Shown: piece by piece, positions 16,575 to 27,476 of the stretch
Numbering within the stretch: position 1 is the first letter of the stretch
Layout: every line of letters begins with the position of its first letter
From: Hydrogenophilales bacterium
Lineage (GTDB): Bacteria > Pseudomonadota > Gammaproteobacteria > Burkholderiales > Thiobacillaceae
Direction of reading: 5' to 3'
Length of the DNA stretch: 64,000 nt
Assembly (NCBI GenBank): GCA_016703155.1
Contig: JADJCP010000001.1
Coordinates: 806,001 to 870,000, forward strand
Notes under the pieces: generated by a model
What the model was told of the DNA's origin: nothing
Database searches by the model: none
What the model saw: the letters and a program-made list of their open reading frames with translations, nothing else
Position numbers and translations under genes: made by a program

Positions 16575-17972
16575 ATGAAATGTATGCCTTTTCTCTATCT
16601 TTCGGCCGCCCATAAATCCTCCGGCAAGACCACAGTCACCCTGGGGTTGTGCCGCGCATTGCATCGGCGTGGCCTGAAGGTACAGGCCTACAAGAAAGGG
16701 CCGGACTACATCGATCCGATCTGGCACACCCAGGCTTCGCGGCAACCTTGCTACAACCTGGATTTCAACTTGATGCGCCAGCGCGAGATCGTCGATCTGC
16801 ACGCCCGCCACCTGGCCCATGCCGATATTGGCCTCATCGAGGGCAACAAGGGGCTTTACGATGGCATGGATCTGCTTTGCGGCAACAGCAACGCCGCTCT
16901 GGCGAAACTACTCGGCGCACCCGTCGTTCTGATCCTCGACACCATCGGCATGACCCGTGGCATCGCTCCGCTGTTGCTTGGCTACCAGGCCTTCGACCCC
17001 GAGGTGAACATCGCCGGCGTCATCCTCAACAAAGTCGGCGGCCCCAGGCACGAAGCCAAGCTACGCGAGGTCGTCGCGCATTACACGCGCATCCCGGTAC
17101 TGGGTGCCATACACAAGAACGACAAACTCGCCATCGTCGAACGTCATCTCGGCCTGATCCCCGGTAACGAGGTCGGCGAGGCCGAGGCGCAAATCGATAC
17201 TATCGCCGATATCATCACCGCACAGGTCGACATCGACGCCCTGCTGGCGGTTGCCGCGACGGCTCCGGCGACTGCCCACGCCTACCCCGTCGAGGCATCC
17301 TTATCCAGCGGCCTGCGCGTCGGGGTCGCGATGGATCGCGCCTTTGGGTTTTATTACAACGAAGACCTCGACTCCCTGCGACAAGCCGGGGTCGAACTGG
17401 TCCCGATCGACACGCTGCGCCAGACTGCCCTACCCGCCATCGACGCCCTGATCGTTGGCGGCGGTTTCCCGGAAGCCTACATCTCCGAGCTCACCGCCAA
17501 CGCTCCGTTGCGGGCCGATATCCGCCACAAAATCGATGCCGGTCTGCCGGTCTATGCCGAGTGTGGCGGCCTGATGTATCTCAGTCGGTCGATCCGGTGG
17601 AACGATACATTCGGCACCATGGTCGGTATCGTCCCCGGCGACTGCGTCATGGGTGCGCGCCCGGTCGGGCGCGGTTATGCCAGCCTGCGCCAGATTGCCC
17701 CCGGCCCGCTTGGCATGGCGAAGGCCGAAGTTATCCAGGCGCACGAATTTCATTATTCCCATCTTGAAAACCTCGCCCCGGACATCGCCTTCGCCTACGC
17801 GGTGGAGCGTGGCCACGGCATGGACGGCGCGCACGACGGCTATATCTACAAGAACCTGCTCGCGTCCTACTGTCACAGACGCGGTTCCGGCGAGCACGGC
17901 TGGATCACCCCTTTTATCGACCTGGCGCGGAAACACGCCAAGGCTCGCCAGACATCCCGACTGGCAGCCTGA
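16575..17972 (+). CDS. dsrN: CbiA/CobB-like glutamine-dependent amidase DsrN
   Basis: A 465-residue homologue of cobyrinic acid a,c-diamide synthase, thought to amidate sirohaem for DsrAB. It has an N-terminal ATP-binding P-loop region (HKSSGKTTVTLGLCRAL) and a C-terminal class I glutaminase domain with nucleophile Cys in YAECGGLMYL. Two ATGs are possible, 16575 and 16584; neither has a clear Shine-Dalgarno, and the start is only 18 bases behind the terminator stem, so a separate weak promoter or readthrough is needed. dsrR follows after 24 bases. Confidence 0.93.
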   Translation: MKCMPFLYLSAAHKSSGKTTVTLGLCRALHRRGLKVQAYKKGPDYIDPIWHTQASRQPCYNLDFNLMRQREIVDLHARHLAHADIGLIEGNKGLYDGMDLLCGNSNAALAKLLGAPVVLILDTIGMTRGIAPLLLGYQAFDPEVNIAGVILNKVGGPRHEAKLREVVAHYTRIPVLGAIHKNDKLAIVERHLGLIPGNEVGEAEAQIDTIADIITAQVDIDALLAVAATAPATAHAYPVEASLSSGLRVGVAMDRAFGFYYNEDLDSLRQAGVELVPIDTLRQTALPAIDALIVGGGFPEAYISELTANAPLRADIRHKIDAGLPVYAECGGLMYLSRSIRWNDTFGTMVGIVPGDCVMGARPVGRGYASLRQIAPGPLGMAKAEVIQAHEFHYSHLENLAPDIAFAYAVERGHGMDGAHDGYIYKNLLASYCHRRGSGEHGWITPFIDLARKHAKARQTSRLAA

Positions 17973-17996
17973 CCTGACCTACCTGGAGAGGAAACC

Positions 17997-18356
17997 ATGA
18001 TCAGCATCACCCAAGCCGCCGCCGAACAGATACGCGCTGCCGCGAAGCAAGCAGAAGCCGACAACATGGCGCTACGCATCGCCGCCAAGGTCAATCCGGA
18101 AGGCATGCTCGAATTCGGCATGGGCTTCGACAACGAGCGTTCCGATGACAGCCTCGTCGAATCCTGGGGCATCACCCTGCTTATTTCGCAGCACAGCGCC
18201 CCGCTGCTCGACGACGTCACACTCGACTTCGCCGAGGTCTCTCCGGGCCAGCAAAGCTTCATCTTCATGAAGCCGGACATGGGTGCCCCGGGAGGTGGCT
18301 GTGGCACGGGCGGCTGTGGCACGGGCGGTTGCGGCACGGGCGGCTGTTCCACTTGA
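17997..18356 (+). CDS. dsrR: A-type scaffold-like protein DsrR with Cys-Gly tail
   Basis: A 119-residue IscA/HesB-fold protein required in A. vinosum for normal dsr expression. The core (ISITQAAAEQIRAAAKQ; LDFAEVSPGQQSFIFMKP) lacks the first conserved Cys of IscA. The C-terminus carries an unusual repeat of the type CGTGG, with four cysteines in all, encoded by a 15-base tandem repeat. Family scaffolds usually end in a single Cys-Gly-Cys group. GGAGAGG precedes the ATG. Confidence 0.88.
   Translation: MISITQAAAEQIRAAAKQAEADNMALRIAAKVNPEGMLEFGMGFDNERSDDSLVESWGITLLISQHSAPLLDDVTLDFAEVSPGQQSFIFMKPDMGAPGGGCGTGGCGTGGCGTGGCST
18297..18353 (+). repeat. 15-bp tandem repeat at the dsrR 3' end
   Basis: Three full copies and one partial copy of a unit close to GGCTGTGGCACGGGC encode the repeated GCGTG tail of DsrR. 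The units differ by a single base at one position (GGTTGC in the third), which argues against a simple read artefact. Confidence 0.85.
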
Positions 18357-18380
18357 TGCCGTATCCGAGAGACGGCGCCA

Positions 18381-18447
18381 CAGGGTGGCCTCACCCTGAC
18401 GATGTCTCTCTTCTCGATCACTTGTCACTTCGTCACTTTGTCACTGG
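18381..18447 (+). repeat. hairpin and TCACTT tandem repeats upstream of cysG
   Basis: CAGGGTG (18381-18387) pairs with CACCCTG (18392-18398) but no T-run follows. Behind it, 18416-18447 holds four spaced copies of a TCACTT/TCACTG motif, the reverse complement of the AGTGAC repeats at 3868-3900. The cysG start follows within seven bases, without an obvious Shine-Dalgarno. Confidence 0.5.
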
Positions 18448-18453
18448 TTTGCT

Positions 18454-19899
18454 ATGGATTACCTACCGATTTTTCTCGACCTGCGCGGCAAGAACAGCCT
18501 AGTAGTCGGCGGCGGCGATACCGCCGCGCGCAAGGCCTCTTTGCTCCTCGGCGCCGGTGCCTGGGTTACCGTTGTCTCCCCGGAAGCCCTTTCCGACGCC
18601 TTCACGACACTGAAGCACACGGATCGCATCATCCATCGCCAGGCGGCCTTCGAGGCCAGCCATCTCGACGGCATGGAACTGGTCTTCGCCGCGAGCACCG
18701 ACGAAGCCCTCGACAAGCAGGTCTACGAAGCCGCGCGCACCCGGCGCCTGCCGGTCAACGTCGTCGACAAGCCGGAGATCTGCTCCTTCATCATGCCGTC
18801 GATCATCGACCGCTCGCCGGTCGTGGTCGCGGTCTCCAGCGGCGGCGAAGCGCCGGTGCTGTCGCGTCTGTTGCGCGCCCGTCTGGAAACCCTGATCCCC
18901 GCCGCCTACGGCCGGCTCGCCGCTCTCGCCGGGCGCTTCAAGGCGCGTGTCCGGCAGCGCTTCACCACCACCGACAAGCGCCGCAAGTTCTGGGAAAACG
19001 CCTTGCTCTCACCGATCGCCGAGATGGTTTTCTCGGGCCGCGAGCAGGAGGCCGAGGCCGCCCTGGCGAAGATGCTCGACGACACCAGCACGGCGCCGGA
19101 CCAAGGCGAGGTCTATCTGGTCGGCGCCGGTCCGGGCAACCCGGATCTGCTCACCTTCCGCGCCCTGCGCCTGATGCAGCAGGCCGATGTGGTGGTCTAC
19201 GACCGTCTGGTATCACCGGCCATCCTCGACATGTGCCGACGCGATGCCGACCGCTTCTATGTCGGCAAGGAACGCGACAATCACGCCGTCCCGCAGGATG
19301 AGATCAACATGGTCCTGGTGCGCCTCGCCAAGGAAGGCAAGCGCGTCCTGCGCCTGAAGGGCGGCGACCCGTTCATCTTCGGGCGCGGCGGCGAGGAAAT
19401 CGAAACCCTGCGCGAACACGACGTACCCTTCCAGGTCGTGCCGGCGGTGACGGCGGCGGCGGGCGTAGCCTCGTATGCCGGCATCCCACTGACCCATCGC
19501 GATCACGCCCAGGCCCTGATCCTGGTCACCGGCCACCTCAAGGACGGCACCATGGACCTGGACTGGGACATGCTCTGCCGGCCGCGCCAGACCATCGTCA
19601 TCTACATGGGCCTGAAGGGCCTGGTCACCCTCTGCGACGAGATGAAGAAGCACGGCATGCCGGCCGACACCCCGGCGGCCATCGTCCAGCAGGGCACGAC
19701 ACTCAACCAGCGCGTCGTCATCGGCAATCTCGACACGCTACCAGCCCAGGCGGCACAAGCCGAACTGAAACCGCCGACGCTGATCATCGTCGGCAGCGTC
19801 GTCAGCCTGCACGAAAAGCTCAACTGGTTCAAACCCGAGCCGGCCGCCGACGACCACTGGCACACGCCGCTGGACAAACCAACACATCTGGATATGTGA
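18454..19899 (+). CDS. cysG: sirohaem synthase (multifunctional)
   Basis: A 481-residue fusion. The N-terminal part (LVVGGGDTAARKASLLL) is the NAD-dependent precorrin-2 dehydrogenase/ferrochelatase. The C-terminal part is the SAM-dependent uroporphyrinogen III C-methyltransferase (VYLVGAGPGNPDLLTFRAL; LKGGDPFIFGRGGEE). Together they make sirohaem from uroporphyrinogen III, the cofactor of DsrAB. Length is normal for CysG. Its position directly behind dsrNR fits dedicated cofactor supply. Confidence 0.96.
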   Translation: MDYLPIFLDLRGKNSLVVGGGDTAARKASLLLGAGAWVTVVSPEALSDAFTTLKHTDRIIHRQAAFEASHLDGMELVFAASTDEALDKQVYEAARTRRLPVNVVDKPEICSFIMPSIIDRSPVVVAVSSGGEAPVLSRLLRARLETLIPAAYGRLAALAGRFKARVRQRFTTTDKRRKFWENALLSPIAEMVFSGREQEAEAALAKMLDDTSTAPDQGEVYLVGAGPGNPDLLTFRALRLMQQADVVVYDRLVSPAILDMCRRDADRFYVGKERDNHAVPQDEINMVLVRLAKEGKRVLRLKGGDPFIFGRGGEEIETLREHDVPFQVVPAVTAAAGVASYAGIPLTHRDHAQALILVTGHLKDGTMDLDWDMLCRPRQTIVIYMGLKGLVTLCDEMKKHGMPADTPAAIVQQGTTLNQRVVIGNLDTLPAQAAQAELKPPTLIIVGSVVSLHEKLNWFKPEPAADDHWHTPLDKPTHLDM

Positions 19900-21054
19900 G
19901 TGCCCGCCGACACCTTGCGGGTATCCCTGCCCGCAAGGCAGCTGGCCGAACCTGAAGCCCGGCCAAGGCCACAACGACAGCCCGCATGATCAACCAGTAC
20001 TACCCCGCGCTATCCGCACGTCTGAACCAGATTCAGCGTACCTTCCCGGCTCTGGCCTTCTTCGGCGGCTTCCTCTGGGATGCCGTCACCCTGGGCCGCT
20101 CGGTCGGCACCCTCGACCTGTGGATACTCACTGGCTATCTCGGCATAGCGGCGGCGCTGCTCTGGTGGCTGGGGCAGCGCCAGGCAGCGACCGCGGACGT
20201 CTCCGCCGCGCTCCCCCCGGAACGTCCGAAGTGGCTTGAAACCGGCCCCTACCTGCTGCTTCAGTTCTGCTTCGGCGGACTGTTCTCCGCCCTGTTCATC
20301 TTCTACTTCAAAAGCTCCAGCCACTTCCTGGCCGGCCTCTGGGTGCTGGGTCTGGGTGTGCTGCTGGTGGCCAATGAATTTCTCGACGACCACTACCGGC
20401 GCTTCACTCTCACCTGGGCCTTTTTCGGCCTGTGCGCCATGCTGCTGCTCACATTCGTCATTCCCCACCTCGTCGGCAGTATCGGCGCCATCTGGTTCGT
20501 CCTGGGCATCCTGGCGGGTGCCGGACTGGCACACGGGCTGCGCTTCAAGACACCGGGCCGACCCGGCCACATTCTGCCGGTCTGGCTCATCGCCGCCGGC
20601 TTGCTCGCCGCCTATGTGCTCGACATCATCCCGCCCGTACCCTTGGTAAAAAAGGATATCGATGTGGGTCATAGCCTCAGCCGAGCCGCCGGCATCTACC
20701 GCCTGCAACAGGAGAAAACGCCATGGTGGGTGTTCTGGAGGCGCACCGAAGACGCGCTCCATCTCGCTCCCGGCGAGCCTATCTACTGCGTTTCCGCCGT
20801 ATTCGCCCCAGCCGGCCTGACCACCCGCCTGGTTCATCACTGGCAGCACTACGACAAAGGCTGGGTCACTTATTCGCGCATTCCCTTCACCTTGTCCGGG
20901 GGACGCCAGGACGGCTATCGGGGCTACACCTACAAGCGGAATCTGGCTCCCGGCGAGTGGAAAGTGAAGGTTGAAACAGAAGACGGCCGCACCGTGGCGA
21001 TTCATCGCTTCGAGATTGCCGTAGAACCCCTTGAGGCTGGGACGGCGTGGCTGC

Positions 21055-23178
<2,124 letters not shown>

Positions 23179-23192
23179 ACCAGGCAACACTA

Positions 23193-24422
23193 TCAAACCC
23201 CAAAGAACAAATACGCCACCGCGATGGCCGCGCTGAACCCGGCCAAGTCGGCGATCAAGCCGCCAGCCACGGCGTAGCGCACTCGCTTGATGCCGACGGC
23301 ACCAAAATAGACCGCCAGGACATAGAAGGTCGTCTCGGTGCTGCCCTGCACGACGCTCGCAAGGCGTCCAGCGAAAGAATCGGCGCCATGGGTCTGCATG
23401 GTTTCGATCATCATGGCGCGCGCCCCTGAACCCGACAGCGGTTTCATCAGCATCGTCGGCAGGCCGTCGACCCAGGCCGTATCAGCACCCAGGGCGGCAA
23501 CCCCGGCGCGGGTCAGGTCCATGAACATGCCCAGGGCGCCACTCGCACGCAGCAGGCCAATAGCGACGAGCATCGCCACCAAGTAGGGGATGATGGTGAC
23601 GGCGACGTTGAAGCCTTCCTTGGCACCTTCGACAAAGGCCTCGTAGGCGTTCACCCGTTTCACCAGCGCGCCCACAAGAAAGGCGGCTATGATGCCCAGC
23701 AGCAGGAAGTTGCTGATCAGCGACGAACGCGCGGTCATCTCGGCGGCGGGCAGGCTGGCGAAGTACGCGGCCAGGCCGCCGACGGTCAGGGTAATGCCGG
23801 CCAGCCAGGACCAGACCACGGCATCGAGACGCAGGCGCTGCATGGCGGCGATGAAGGCAAAACCCGCCAGCGTCGAACAATACGTGGCGAACAGGATGGG
23901 GATGAAAACATCGGTCGGATCAAGTGCACCCAGTTGCGCCCGGTAGGTGAAGATGGTCACCGGTAGCAGGGTGATGGACGAAGCATTGATCACCAGAAAG
24001 AGGATCTGCGCATTGCTCGCGGTTTCCTTGTCCGGGTTCAACTCCTGCAACTCGCGCATGGCCTTGATACCCATCGGCGTGGCGGCGTTGTCCAGGCCGA
24101 GCATGTTGGCCGCCATGTTCATGGTGATCGAGCCCAGGGCCGGATGGCCGCGCGGCACATCCGGAAACAAGCGCGCGAACAGCGGCGCGAGGATGCGCGC
24201 CAGACGGTCGAGGAAGCCGGCGCGCTCGCCGATCTTCATGATGCCCAGCCACAGGCACATGACGCCGGTGAGGCCCAGGGCGATTTCAAACGCGGTCTTG
24301 GCGTTGTCGAAACCGGCCTTCATCAGGACGGCGAAGATGTCCTGCTGGCCGCCGACCAGGAATTGCCAGAAGGCGGCGACGAAAGCCGTCAGGAAGAAAC
24401 CGATCCAGATCAGATTCAGCAT
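23193..24422 (-). CDS. nucleoside recognition domain membrane protein (SpmA-SpmB-like fusion)
   Basis: A 409-residue polytopic protein with two nucleoside-recognition (Gate) domains, as in fused spore maturation proteins SpmA and SpmB: first half FDNAKTAFEIALGLTGVMCLWLG and TMNMAANMLGLDNAATPMG, second half KEGFNVAVTIIPYLVAM and VQGSTETTFYVLAVYFG. Transported substrate is unknown. I start at the ATG at 24422; the open frame extends further upstream only by reading through the neighbouring gene in another frame. The stop at 23193 lies 15 bases from the artefact block. Confidence 0.88.
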   Translation of the reverse strand: MLNLIWIGFFLTAFVAAFWQFLVGGQQDIFAVLMKAGFDNAKTAFEIALGLTGVMCLWLGIMKIGERAGFLDRLARILAPLFARLFPDVPRGHPALGSITMNMAANMLGLDNAATPMGIKAMRELQELNPDKETASNAQILFLVINASSITLLPVTIFTYRAQLGALDPTDVFIPILFATYCSTLAGFAFIAAMQRLRLDAVVWSWLAGITLTVGGLAAYFASLPAAEMTARSSLISNFLLLGIIAAFLVGALVKRVNAYEAFVEGAKEGFNVAVTIIPYLVAMLVAIGLLRASGALGMFMDLTRAGVAALGADTAWVDGLPTMLMKPLSGSGARAMMIETMQTHGADSFAGRLASVVQGSTETTFYVLAVYFGAVGIKRVRYAVAGGLIADLAGFSAAIAVAYLFFGV

Positions 24423-24432
24423 GGCGCCTTGG

Positions 24433-25317
24433 CTAACGTCCTGCCAGCCAGAGCATGGCCAGTAGCACCAGCCACAGCAGGAGGGCGCGCCAGACCAGAT
24501 GCACGGCGCCTTCAAGATATTCGGCGCTGGGCGCGTCCCAACCGGCCGCCGGGTTTCCCGGGGCAATTTCCGCCAGGGGTTCACCCAGCCTGACGCCCAG
24601 CGCGCCAGCGCCAGCGGCGCAAACAACCTCCTCATTACGGGCTTGGACAGCGCGTGCGCGCCAGCCGGCCAGGGCGTGTTCGAAGTTACCGACAATGGCG
24701 AAACTGAAGGCCAGACCGCGGGCCGGCAGCCAGTCCAGCCAATGCAGCACCTGCCTTGCGGGCCGGCCGAATTCGCCGGCGCTGCGCCAATGTTCGGCAA
24801 GAAAACGCGTCAGGACATAGAGCAGCACACCGATCAGATCGAGCCAGACAAACCAGAAAACGATGCCGAACAAACGCTCAAGGCTCAGGCGAAATACCGT
24901 GCCAATGCCGTTGCGTGCCATCGCCTCCGCATCGGCATCAGACGGCAGTCCGGCGCACCAGTCACCACAGAAACGCCGAGCCCGGTCCAGGTCGAGCACA
25001 GTCAGTGCGCCGACCATATCCTGCGCGGTCTGGACCACCTGACGGTAGCCGCTGGCGAAATACAGCAGGGCGAAGGCAGCGACCCAGACCAGCGGTGGTG
25101 AGATGAGTTGCATGAAGCCCGAGACCATGCCGGCGATAGCCGCGGGCAAAAGCGCGCCGATGGCCCACGCCAGCCAGCCATGACGGGCGCTACCCGCGTT
25201 GAAATGCTCTTGCAACCAGGCCGCCTTGACGGCCAGCCAGGCATCCACCGACGACGGTCGCGACAAAGGCCGGTAGTAATCCAGGCCTAGCGCCGCGAGC
25301 AGCGTCAACAAGGTCAT
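24433..25317 (-). CDS. CobD/CbiB-family membrane protein
   Basis: A 294-residue membrane protein resembling CobD/CbiB cobalamin biosynthesis proteins and AmpE, common in betaproteobacteria. Features are FGIVFWFVWLDLIGVLLYVLT-like membrane segments, LDWLPARGLAFSFAIVGNFE, and a conserved C-terminal core (EVVCAAGAGALGVRLGEPL). Whether it makes adenosylcobinamide phosphate is uncertain, since no other cobalamin genes are here. It starts in a four-base ATGA overlap with the upstream gene and is followed 10 bases later by the nucleoside-recognition gene. Confidence 0.82.
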   Translation of the reverse strand: MTLLTLLAALGLDYYRPLSRPSSVDAWLAVKAAWLQEHFNAGSARHGWLAWAIGALLPAAIAGMVSGFMQLISPPLVWVAAFALLYFASGYRQVVQTAQDMVGALTVLDLDRARRFCGDWCAGLPSDADAEAMARNGIGTVFRLSLERLFGIVFWFVWLDLIGVLLYVLTRFLAEHWRSAGEFGRPARQVLHWLDWLPARGLAFSFAIVGNFEHALAGWRARAVQARNEEVVCAAGAGALGVRLGEPLAEIAPGNPAAGWDAPSAEYLEGAVHLVWRALLLWLVLLAMLWLAGR

Positions 25318-25847
25318 CGGCTGTTCATCTCCACCGACAGCACCCCCATGCTGAAGCCGCTGGCGGCCGACTCGTAGATCTCCACCGTGGGCATGACGAT
25401 ACCCCGGCCTTGCTGCTGTAGATGCTTGTCCAGGGCCAGGTAGGCACGACTCGGTGCCAGGATGACGCTGGCCTGAACGCGCGCGACGATCACCGACCGG
25501 GTCGGGATGACATCGACCTTGAGCGGCTCGGCGACCCGAGTGCCAATGGGCACGAGATAGCCGGTGCGCGCCTTGCGTAACCCTTGTTCGACCAGATCCG
25601 GATTGGAATAGAGCACGTTGATGCTCAAGCCGATGGGAACCTTCTGACTTTCCAGGCTATTACGCGCCTGGATCTGCACATCGGGAAGCTTGGCATAATC
25701 CCCCGCGTGTTCCAGGTAAGCGTAGGCATAGGGGCCGCGCACGGCTTCCTCGATCGTCACCCGGTTGAAGCCGCCCCACCAGGCGTAGATCAACACCAGG
25801 GGCAGCACGAAGGCAATCAGGAAGGGGCCCAGACGTTTCAAAACCAC
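25314..25847 (-). CDS. membrane-anchored GyrI-like (effector-binding fold) protein
   Basis: A 177-residue protein with one N-terminal membrane helix (FLIAFVLPLVLIYAWWGGF) and a domain that looks like a GyrI/AraC effector-binding fold: IPTRSVIVARVQAS, ALDKHLQQQG and the closing PTVEIYES...VLSVEMN. I start at the GTG at 25847, which has GGAG five bases upstream; a TTG at 25868 is also open. It overlaps the CobD-like gene by four bases. Function unknown; small-ligand binding is an inference. Confidence 0.7.
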   Translation of the reverse strand: MVLKRLGPFLIAFVLPLVLIYAWWGGFNRVTIEEAVRGPYAYAYLEHAGDYAKLPDVQIQARNSLESQKVPIGLSINVLYSNPDLVEQGLRKARTGYLVPIGTRVAEPLKVDVIPTRSVIVARVQASVILAPSRAYLALDKHLQQQGRGIVMPTVEIYESAASGFSMGVLSVEMNSR

Positions 25848-25941
25848 GGCAGCTCCGACTGAAAACAAGGCCGAACATACTACATCACGACCGTGACGGC
25901 CTTTCTATAATGACGGCCATTATCCAAGCTTGGGGCCCAGC

Positions 25942-26898
25942 ATGCGAGCCATCCTTTGCGTCATCGGTCTGCTCTTGAGCCTGGCGTCCTGGGCAGGGCC
26001 CGACTACCCGCCGCTCCAGGTCGAGGTCAAGGCGGTCAAGCTTGCGCCACACAGTTATTACATTCCCGGACTGTCCGGCGCGGCGTCACCGGCGAACCAG
26101 GGCTTCATGTCCAACGCAGGCTTTATCGTCACCCCCGATGGCGTCGTCGTCTTCGACACCCTGGGCACGCCCTCGCTGGCCGCCGCCATGCTGCGCGAAA
26201 TCCGCAAGGTCACCCAGGCACCGATCAGGATCGTCATCGTCAGCCACTACCACGCCGACCACTATTACGGCATCCAGGTATTCAAGGATGCCGGCGCCGA
26301 AATCTGGGCGCATGAAGGCGCGCACGGCGTGATCGGCTCTGACGCGGCGCGCGACCGTTTCGAGCAGCGCAAGGATCTCCTAAAACCCTTTGTCACGGAC
26401 GCCCTGCAACGTTTTTACGAGCCCGATCGGTGGCTTTCGGGGGACACCGATTTCAAGCTCGGGGGGCAGCACTTTCAACTCCGCTATGTCGGCCCGGCGC
26501 ATTCCGCCGAAGATCTGGCCCTGTTCGTCAAGGAAGATGGCGTGCTTTACGCTGCCGATCTGGTCTTCAAGGGCCGCGTCCCTTTCGTCGGCGATGCCGA
26601 CTCGCGGCTCTGGCTGCTGGCCCTGGAGAAATTGATCGCTTTCGACGCAAAGATCATGGTGCCTGGCCACGGCGCGGCCTCGACCGATCCCATGACCGAC
26701 CTGACGCTGACACGCGACTACCTGCGTTTTCTACGTCAGGAAATGGGCAAGGCGGTCGATGATCTGACACCGTTCGAAGCAGCCTATGGCCAGACCGACT
26801 GGTCGAAATACCAGCACATGCCGGCGTTTCCGGAGGCCAATCGACGCAACGCTTACAACACCTACATCCTGATGGAACGCGAAGCACTCGGCAAATAA
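25942..26898 (+). CDS. periplasmic metallo-beta-lactamase-fold hydrolase (SoxH-like)
   Basis: A 318-residue protein with a Sec signal peptide (MRAILCVIGLLLSLASWA) and the metal-binding motif SHYHADHYYG, plus later metal ligands in GPAHSAEDL, YAADLVFKGR and VPGHGAAS. These are features of MBL-fold hydrolases of the SoxH type found in sulfur-oxidising and PQQ-linked systems. The ATG at 25942 is used because it begins the signal peptide. Substrate is not known; thiol or sulfur-compound hydrolysis is an inference from family and setting. Confidence 0.85.
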   Translation: MRAILCVIGLLLSLASWAGPDYPPLQVEVKAVKLAPHSYYIPGLSGAASPANQGFMSNAGFIVTPDGVVVFDTLGTPSLAAAMLREIRKVTQAPIRIVIVSHYHADHYYGIQVFKDAGAEIWAHEGAHGVIGSDAARDRFEQRKDLLKPFVTDALQRFYEPDRWLSGDTDFKLGGQHFQLRYVGPAHSAEDLALFVKEDGVLYAADLVFKGRVPFVGDADSRLWLLALEKLIAFDAKIMVPGHGAASTDPMTDLTLTRDYLRFLRQEMGKAVDDLTPFEAAYGQTDWSKYQHMPAFPEANRRNAYNTYILMEREALGK

Positions 26899-26958
26899 GC
26901 CTGCTGCATTCTGGGCGACATGTGTTATATAAGCGTTTTCTAATGTAAAGCGCATGTC

Positions 26959-27441
26959 ATGTCCCTGGAAGCAAAGACCACGCTGGCCGAGCTGGCCTAT
27001 GAAAAAGCCCTGAAGTACGAACTCGAATATGGTTGCTGCCCGCAGTGCGTGCTGAGCGCCGTCCAGGAAACCGTGGGCATCATCGACGACAGCGTGATCA
27101 AGGCCAGCCACGGGCTATCCGGCGGCGGCGCACTCTCCGGCCAAGGCGCCTGCGGCGCGCTGACCGGTGGCCTGGTGGCGCTCTCGGCAAAACGGGGGCG
27201 TGATCGAGACAAGCTGGACAAGGGCCGCTTCATCAACAATTTCAAGAAGGGCCAGGAACTGGTGGATCGGTTCAAGACCGAATTTGGCGGCGTCACCTGC
27301 CAGGAGTTGCAGCAACAGTTCACCGGACGCACCTACGATATGTGGCAGGCCGATGAGTACCGGGCGTTCGACGAAGCGCGTGGCGAAAAATGCGCCCGTG
27401 CCACCGCGACTGTCACGAAGTGGGTCGTCGAGATGCTGTAG
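26959..27441 (+). CDS. C_GCAxxG_C_C family redox-type protein
   Basis: A 160-residue cytoplasmic protein with the pattern of the C_GCAxxG_C_C family: an N-terminal CCPQCVLSA, the core GQGACGALTGG, then single cysteines VTCQEL and EKCARA. Such proteins are thought to be redox-active or metal-binding and often sit near selenium, molybdenum or sulfur genes; no reaction is established. It stands between the MBL hydrolase and phosphofructokinase, 35 bases ahead of the latter. Confidence 0.8.
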   Translation: MSLEAKTTLAELAYEKALKYELEYGCCPQCVLSAVQETVGIIDDSVIKASHGLSGGGALSGQGACGALTGGLVALSAKRGRDRDKLDKGRFINNFKKGQELVDRFKTEFGGVTCQELQQQFTGRTYDMWQADEYRAFDEARGEKCARATATVTKWVVEML

Positions 27442-27476
27442 CATTCTGGCCAGCACATCCTGTTTCTGAACCGCAC

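Noticed and set aside
24423..24800. N-terminal extension of the nucleoside-recognition protein
   Set aside because: The extra 126 codons read through the CobD-like gene in another frame and lack membrane segments; the ATG at 24422 fits the family.
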